Notes under the pieces: model-generated
What the model was told of the DNA's origin: nothing
Database searches by the model: none
The model's input: the letters and a program-made list of their open reading frames with translations, nothing else
In this document: in pieces, positions 60,518 to 64,000 of the stretch
How the letters are laid out: every line of letters begins with the position of its first letter
Numbering within the stretch: position 1 is the stretch's first letter
Translations under genes and position numbers: made by a program
Source: Lachnospiraceae bacterium
GTDB lineage: Bacteria; Bacillota; Clostridia; Lachnospirales; Lachnospiraceae
DNA: 64,000 nucleotides
Assembly (NCBI GenBank): GCA_004558185.1
Contig: SFDP01000014.1
Coordinates: 1-64,000, forward strand
Direction of reading: 5' to 3'

Positions 60518-60540
60518 CTGTAACTATTCAGAACCCCATT
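60518..60540 (+). repeat. Family B repeat, end only (B5)
   Basis: TGTAACTATTCAGAACCCCA begins just past the DUF975 stop codon; the rest of the element is missing. Confidence 0.55.
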
Positions 60541-60582
60541 CCCCAAACCGGTTTTATTATTCCATTAAAAAGGAGATCACCT

Positions 60583-61053
60583 ATGTCTATTGAAACAGTA
60601 AGAAAGTATTTGCAGCCCTTTCATCTGGATAACCGGATTCAGGAATTTTCTGTATCCAGCGCCACTGTAGAGCTGGCAGCCCAGGCTCTTGACTGCGAGC
60701 CCGGCCGGATTGCCAAGAGTCTCGCTTTTCTGGTGAATGAGACACCTGTTTTGATTGTGGCAGCCGGCGATGCCAAAATTGATAACAGCAAATATAAGGC
60801 AGCCTTTGGCTGTAAGGCAAAAATGCTGACACCGGAACAGACTCTGGAGCTTATCGGTCATGCTGTCGGAGGTGTCTGTCCCTTTGCCGTCAAGGAAGGA
60901 GTAAAAATTTATCTGGATGCCTCCCTGAAACGCTTTACCACCGTTTTTCCTGCCTGCGGAAGCAGCAACAGCGCAATCGAGCTGTCTTTATCCGAGCTGG
61001 AAATCTGCTCACATTATACCGACTGGGTGAATGTGTGTAAAAATTGGGTGTAG
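60583..61053 (+). CDS. YbaK/EbsC-family aminoacyl-tRNA deacylase
   Basis: A free-standing editing enzyme of 156 residues that clears mischarged tRNA (often Cys- or Ala-tRNA-Pro). Patterns: TVELAAQALDCEPGRIAKSLAFLVN (with the conserved Lys), VLIVAAGDAKIDNSKYKAAFG, and HAVGGVCPFAVKEGVKIYLDASLKRFTTVFPACGSSNSAIELSLSEL. AAGGAG precedes the ATG. It converges on mfd with only 7 bp between and no clear terminator. Confidence 0.92.
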   Translation: MSIETVRKYLQPFHLDNRIQEFSVSSATVELAAQALDCEPGRIAKSLAFLVNETPVLIVAAGDAKIDNSKYKAAFGCKAKMLTPEQTLELIGHAVGGVCPFAVKEGVKIYLDASLKRFTTVFPACGSSNSAIELSLSELEICSHYTDWVNVCKNWV

Positions 61054-61060
61054 TTATCAT

Positions 61061-64000
61061 CTAATGTATCAGCAGTTCTTCCATATTCTGCAGAATCTCT
61101 TCAGTCAGCGCCAAAAGCTGCTCCGCTGCTTTTTCCACTAAATCCGGCTTTTTATAGCGAAAGGTAAAGCAGGGTGTGCCTTTTGGCGTAAATGTGGCCT
61201 TTTTGGCATATCTTTCCAGTACCAGCGGAATATTTTCTACCTGAATGGGGGCATCATCCTTCAGATAAACCTGAATTTTTTCCTGCTTTCCCTTAATTTC
61301 TGTCACATAAATTCCATGTGCCTTTACCCGAATCAGAGAAATCCGCAGAAGATTCTCCACACTTTTGGGAACCTCACCAAAACGGTCCATTAACTCTTCC
61401 CGCATCTCTTCACTCTCTGCCTGATTCTCGATGGCAGCAATCCTTTTATAGATATCCAGCTTCTGTATCTCATTAACGATATAGGAAGGGGGGATAAAAG
61501 CATCCACATCTAAATCAACCAGGGTATTAAATTCCTCTAAAAAGGTGGGAATCCCTTTCAGATTCTTCACTGCCTCATTAAGCATCTTACAATACAGGTC
61601 ATAGCCTACGGCCTCCATATGTCCATGCTGCTTCTTCCCTAAGAGGTTCCCCGCTCCCCGTATCTCCAAATCACGCATGGCAATTTTAAAACCGCTTCCC
61701 AGTTCCGTAAATTCACGAATAGTCTGCAGCCTTTTTTCTGCTATTTCCTTCAGCAGCTTATCTCTCTTATACATAAAGAAGGCATAGGCTACCCGACTGC
61801 TTCTTCCTACCCTTCCCCTGAGCTGGTAAAGCTGAGAAAGCCCCATCTGGTCTGCATCATCAATAATCATCGTATTCACATTGGAAATATCCATACCGGT
61901 TTCTATGATCGTAGTAGAAACCAGCACATCGATTTCTCCACTGATGAAATCATACATAATTTTTTCCAGCTCCTGCTCCTTCATCTGCCCATGAGCAAAT
62001 GCCACATTGGCCTCAGGAACCAAAGCCTGTACCGAGGCAGCTACATCGGCTATGGTATTTACCCGATTATAGACATAGTAGACCTGACCACCCCGGGTCA
62101 GTTCCCTTACGATGGCCTCTCTTACCATTTCTTCATTATACTCACACACATAGGTCTGTACAGGCAGTCTCTCCCCAGGAGCTTCCTCCAGTACACTCAT
62201 GTCCCGTATACCCACCAGACTCATATGAAGAGTTCTTGGTATGGGGGTAGCCGACAGGGTCAGCACATCTACATCTTCTTTTATCTGTTTGATTTTTTCT
62301 TTATGACCTACACCGAATCTTTGCTCCTCATCTACGATTAAAAGGCCTAAATCTTTAAATTCCAAATCCTTAGATAGAATTCTATGCGTACCGATAAGGA
62401 TGTCCACCAGCCCCTTTTTCGTGTCCTGCAAGGTTTTTTTCTGCTCCGTGACAGTTCGAAAACGGGACATCAGATCAATCCTCACCGGGAAATCCTTCAT
62501 TCGTTGGAGGAAGTTATTATAATGTTGTTGAGCCAGAATCGTAGTAGGCACTAAAAGAGCCACCTGCTTCCCATCCTGAACTGCCTTAAAAGCAGCCCGA
62601 ATAGCAATTTCGGTTTTTCCAAAGCCCACATCTCCGCAGATCAGACGATCCATTATTCTGTTGCTCTCCATGTCCTTCTTTGTTGCTTCAATGGCAGTCA
62701 GCTGATCCTGGGTCTCCTCATAGGGAAAAAGTTCTTCAAATTCCTGCTGCCATACCGTATCCTTCCCAAAGGCAAATCCCTGCTTTTCCTGACGCTTGGC
62801 ATACAGCTCCACTAAATCCTTCGCAACCTCCCACACTGCTCCTTTAACCTTGGATTTGGTTTTGCCCCACTCCTTACTGCCCAGCTTATTCAGCTTGGGT
62901 TTTCTGGCATCGGCAGACGCATATTTTTGAATCACATCCAGACCGGTAGCAAGAATATAGAGATTCCCTCCATCCCGATACTCTATTTTCATATAGTCCT
63001 TAATGACCTTTTCTACCTCTACCTTTTCAATCCCTCTGTATATCCCCAATCCATGACTTTCATGTACCACATAATCCCCCACCTGCAGTTGGGAAAAGTC
63101 CCGGATTTTCGTTCCCTCATACTTTTTTACCCGCTTCTTCTTCCTCTTTTCTTTGCCAAAAATATCTCCTTCACCGATCACTACAAATTTCAGCAGAGGA
63201 TATTCAAAGCCTCGTTTTATGCTGCCATGAAAGATAAGTACCTCTCCCGGCTGAACCTGTCTTAAAGGATCATCCGTATAAAATGCACTCAATCCTTCAT
63301 GCTGAATATCCAGCGCCAGTCTTTTGGCTCTGGTAATAGAAGGCGACAGGAGAATCACTCTGTACTGTCCCTTTTTATACCGCTTTAAATCCCTGACTAA
63401 AAGCTCGAAGCTATTATTATAGGAGGCTATGCTTTTGGCCATGATACTGAAACGAAAATCGGTCTTCAGTAATGCAGCCTTATCCTCCATAAATCCAATC
63501 TGCGCCATAGGATATTTTCTGACCTTTGCAAGAACCTCCTCCCGCTCAAAGAGAATCCTGGTCTGTCCCGGCAGTACATACCCCTTTTCCAGACGATGAC
63601 TCATACTCTCCTTAAATTCCAGTTCCACCCCATCCAGATGCTCCTTGATCCGAACCGGCTCATCCAGAAAAACACAGCACTCCTTTCCTGAAAACATATC
63701 CATGAATGACTGAAGCTGAGGCAGAAAGAAATAAATATAGCTTTCCAGATTGACACCCGTTTTCAATTCAAGAACCTCTTCCTCCAGTTCTTTAATATGG
63801 GTTGTCAAACGATGGGCTTCCTCCGTCAAAAATTGCTTCCTAAGCTGCTCCCTCTGCTTTGCGGCCTCCTCTTTGATCCCAGCGATTCCAGACTTCAATT
63901 CTTCATCGGTTAAAATCAATTCCGTAGCCGGATAAATAGAAACGGACTCCAGCTTTTCGATGGAGCGTTGACTGAGAATATCGAAGCTTCTGAGGGATTC
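61061..64000 (-). CDS. mfd: Transcription-repair coupling factor (5' end outside window)
   Basis: Removes RNA polymerase stalled at lesions and recruits UvrA. The reading frame is open from the window edge: 980 codons are present and about 170-200 N-terminal residues are missing. Seen here are the C part of the UvrB-like region, the RNA polymerase-interacting domain (GDYVVHESHGLGIYRGI), helicase motifs (GDVGFGKTEIAIRAAF, DEEQRFGV, TATPIPRTL-like SATPIPRTLHMS) and the C-terminal TRCF domain (about the last 130 residues). An internal TTG at 63919 is not the true start. Confidence 0.95.
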   Translation of the reverse strand, partial: ESLRSFDILSQRSIEKLESVSIYPATELILTDEELKSGIAGIKEEAAKQREQLRKQFLTEEAHRLTTHIKELEEEVLELKTGVNLESYIYFFLPQLQSFMDMFSGKECCVFLDEPVRIKEHLDGVELEFKESMSHRLEKGYVLPGQTRILFEREEVLAKVRKYPMAQIGFMEDKAALLKTDFRFSIMAKSIASYNNSFELLVRDLKRYKKGQYRVILLSPSITRAKRLALDIQHEGLSAFYTDDPLRQVQPGEVLIFHGSIKRGFEYPLLKFVVIGEGDIFGKEKRKKKRVKKYEGTKIRDFSQLQVGDYVVHESHGLGIYRGIEKVEVEKVIKDYMKIEYRDGGNLYILATGLDVIQKYASADARKPKLNKLGSKEWGKTKSKVKGAVWEVAKDLVELYAKRQEKQGFAFGKDTVWQQEFEELFPYEETQDQLTAIEATKKDMESNRIMDRLICGDVGFGKTEIAIRAAFKAVQDGKQVALLVPTTILAQQHYNNFLQRMKDFPVRIDLMSRFRTVTEQKKTLQDTKKGLVDILIGTHRILSKDLEFKDLGLLIVDEEQRFGVGHKEKIKQIKEDVDVLTLSATPIPRTLHMSLVGIRDMSVLEEAPGERLPVQTYVCEYNEEMVREAIVRELTRGGQVYYVYNRVNTIADVAASVQALVPEANVAFAHGQMKEQELEKIMYDFISGEIDVLVSTTIIETGMDISNVNTMIIDDADQMGLSQLYQLRGRVGRSSRVAYAFFMYKRDKLLKEIAEKRLQTIREFTELGSGFKIAMRDLEIRGAGNLLGKKQHGHMEAVGYDLYCKMLNEAVKNLKGIPTFLEEFNTLVDLDVDAFIPPSYIVNEIQKLDIYKRIAAIENQAESEEMREELMDRFGEVPKSVENLLRISLIRVKAHGIYVTEIKGKQEKIQVYLKDDAPIQVENIPLVLERYAKKATFTPKGTPCFTFRYKKPDLVEKAAEQLLALTEEILQNMEELLIH

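Noticed and set aside
61061..63919. mfd starting at the TTG at 63919
   Set aside because: The reading frame continues without a stop to the window edge with Mfd-like sequence, so the gene is cut by the window.

Overview
The window looks like chromosome of a motile, endospore-forming, anaerobic Gram-positive of the Lachnospiraceae type. The reasons are its sporulation genes (spoIID, a SpoIIQ-like gene, spoVT, a pdaA-type deacetylase, a SPOCS/LysM protein), a T-box leader on ileS, AGGAGG-type ribosome sites, two textbook flagellar sigma-28 promoters, and families such as DUF975, DUF4491 and DUF1934. No phage, transposase, CRISPR array, rRNA or tRNA gene was seen. The only large foreign-looking gene is a 1540-residue surface protein flanked by repeats.

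Layout. 1-6.5 kb: a PAS-GGDEF-EAL protein, the K+ uptake pair trkA-trkH, asnS. 6.7-13.2 kb: an FKBP lipoprotein, small conserved proteins, murI, a GntR regulator with ispE, and a sigma-28-driven orphan. 13.3-18.6 kb: a SPOCS-LysM protein, pyrD-pyrK-pyrC, a PrcB-like lipoprotein. 18.7-26.5 kb: plsC converging on murF-ddl, a degenerate GH9-like lipoprotein, a SpoIIQ-like protein, spoIID, and a second sigma-28-driven orphan. 26.6-33 kb: a gene remnant, a GNAT, a PdaA-like deacetylase, a YbhJ-type aconitase homologue, a small membrane protein/HTH pair, a SASA esterase. 33-48 kb: the surface protein, glgP, ileS with T-box, pncB, a membrane HTH protein, a hemolysin III protein, spoVT. 48.6-59.1 kb: etfB-etfA-acyl-CoA dehydrogenase, then on the opposite strand a triheme peroxidase, resB, ccsA, fixC, fixX and a polyprenyl synthase, with trxA upstream. 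59-64 kb: DUF975, a YbaK-type deacylase and the 3' part of mfd.

The most interesting system is at 48.6-58.4 kb. It holds every step of a short electron chain: acyl-CoA dehydrogenase, ETF, FixCX (ETF:quinone oxidoreductase), a quinone (prenyl tail synthase present), and a membrane-anchored triheme cytochrome c peroxidase whose extra N-terminal heme domain resembles the quinol-linked YhjA/Ccp type. System II cytochrome c maturation (ResB/CcsA) sits in the same run. I infer a peroxide-reducing respiratory branch in a fermentative anaerobe. A candidate Fur/PerR-type box lies upstream of the peroxidase.

Three families of short palindromic repeats are scattered through intergenic DNA. Family A (four copies, 112-161 bp, modular) always lies in the direction of transcription of the genes beside it. 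Family B (at least six full or partial copies) has ends GTAACTATTCAGA / TCTGAATAGTTAC. Family C is a single 167-bp palindrome. Sporulation promoters are readable in several places, including a sigma-E -10 element in the loop of a hairpin that would otherwise hide a ribosome-binding site.
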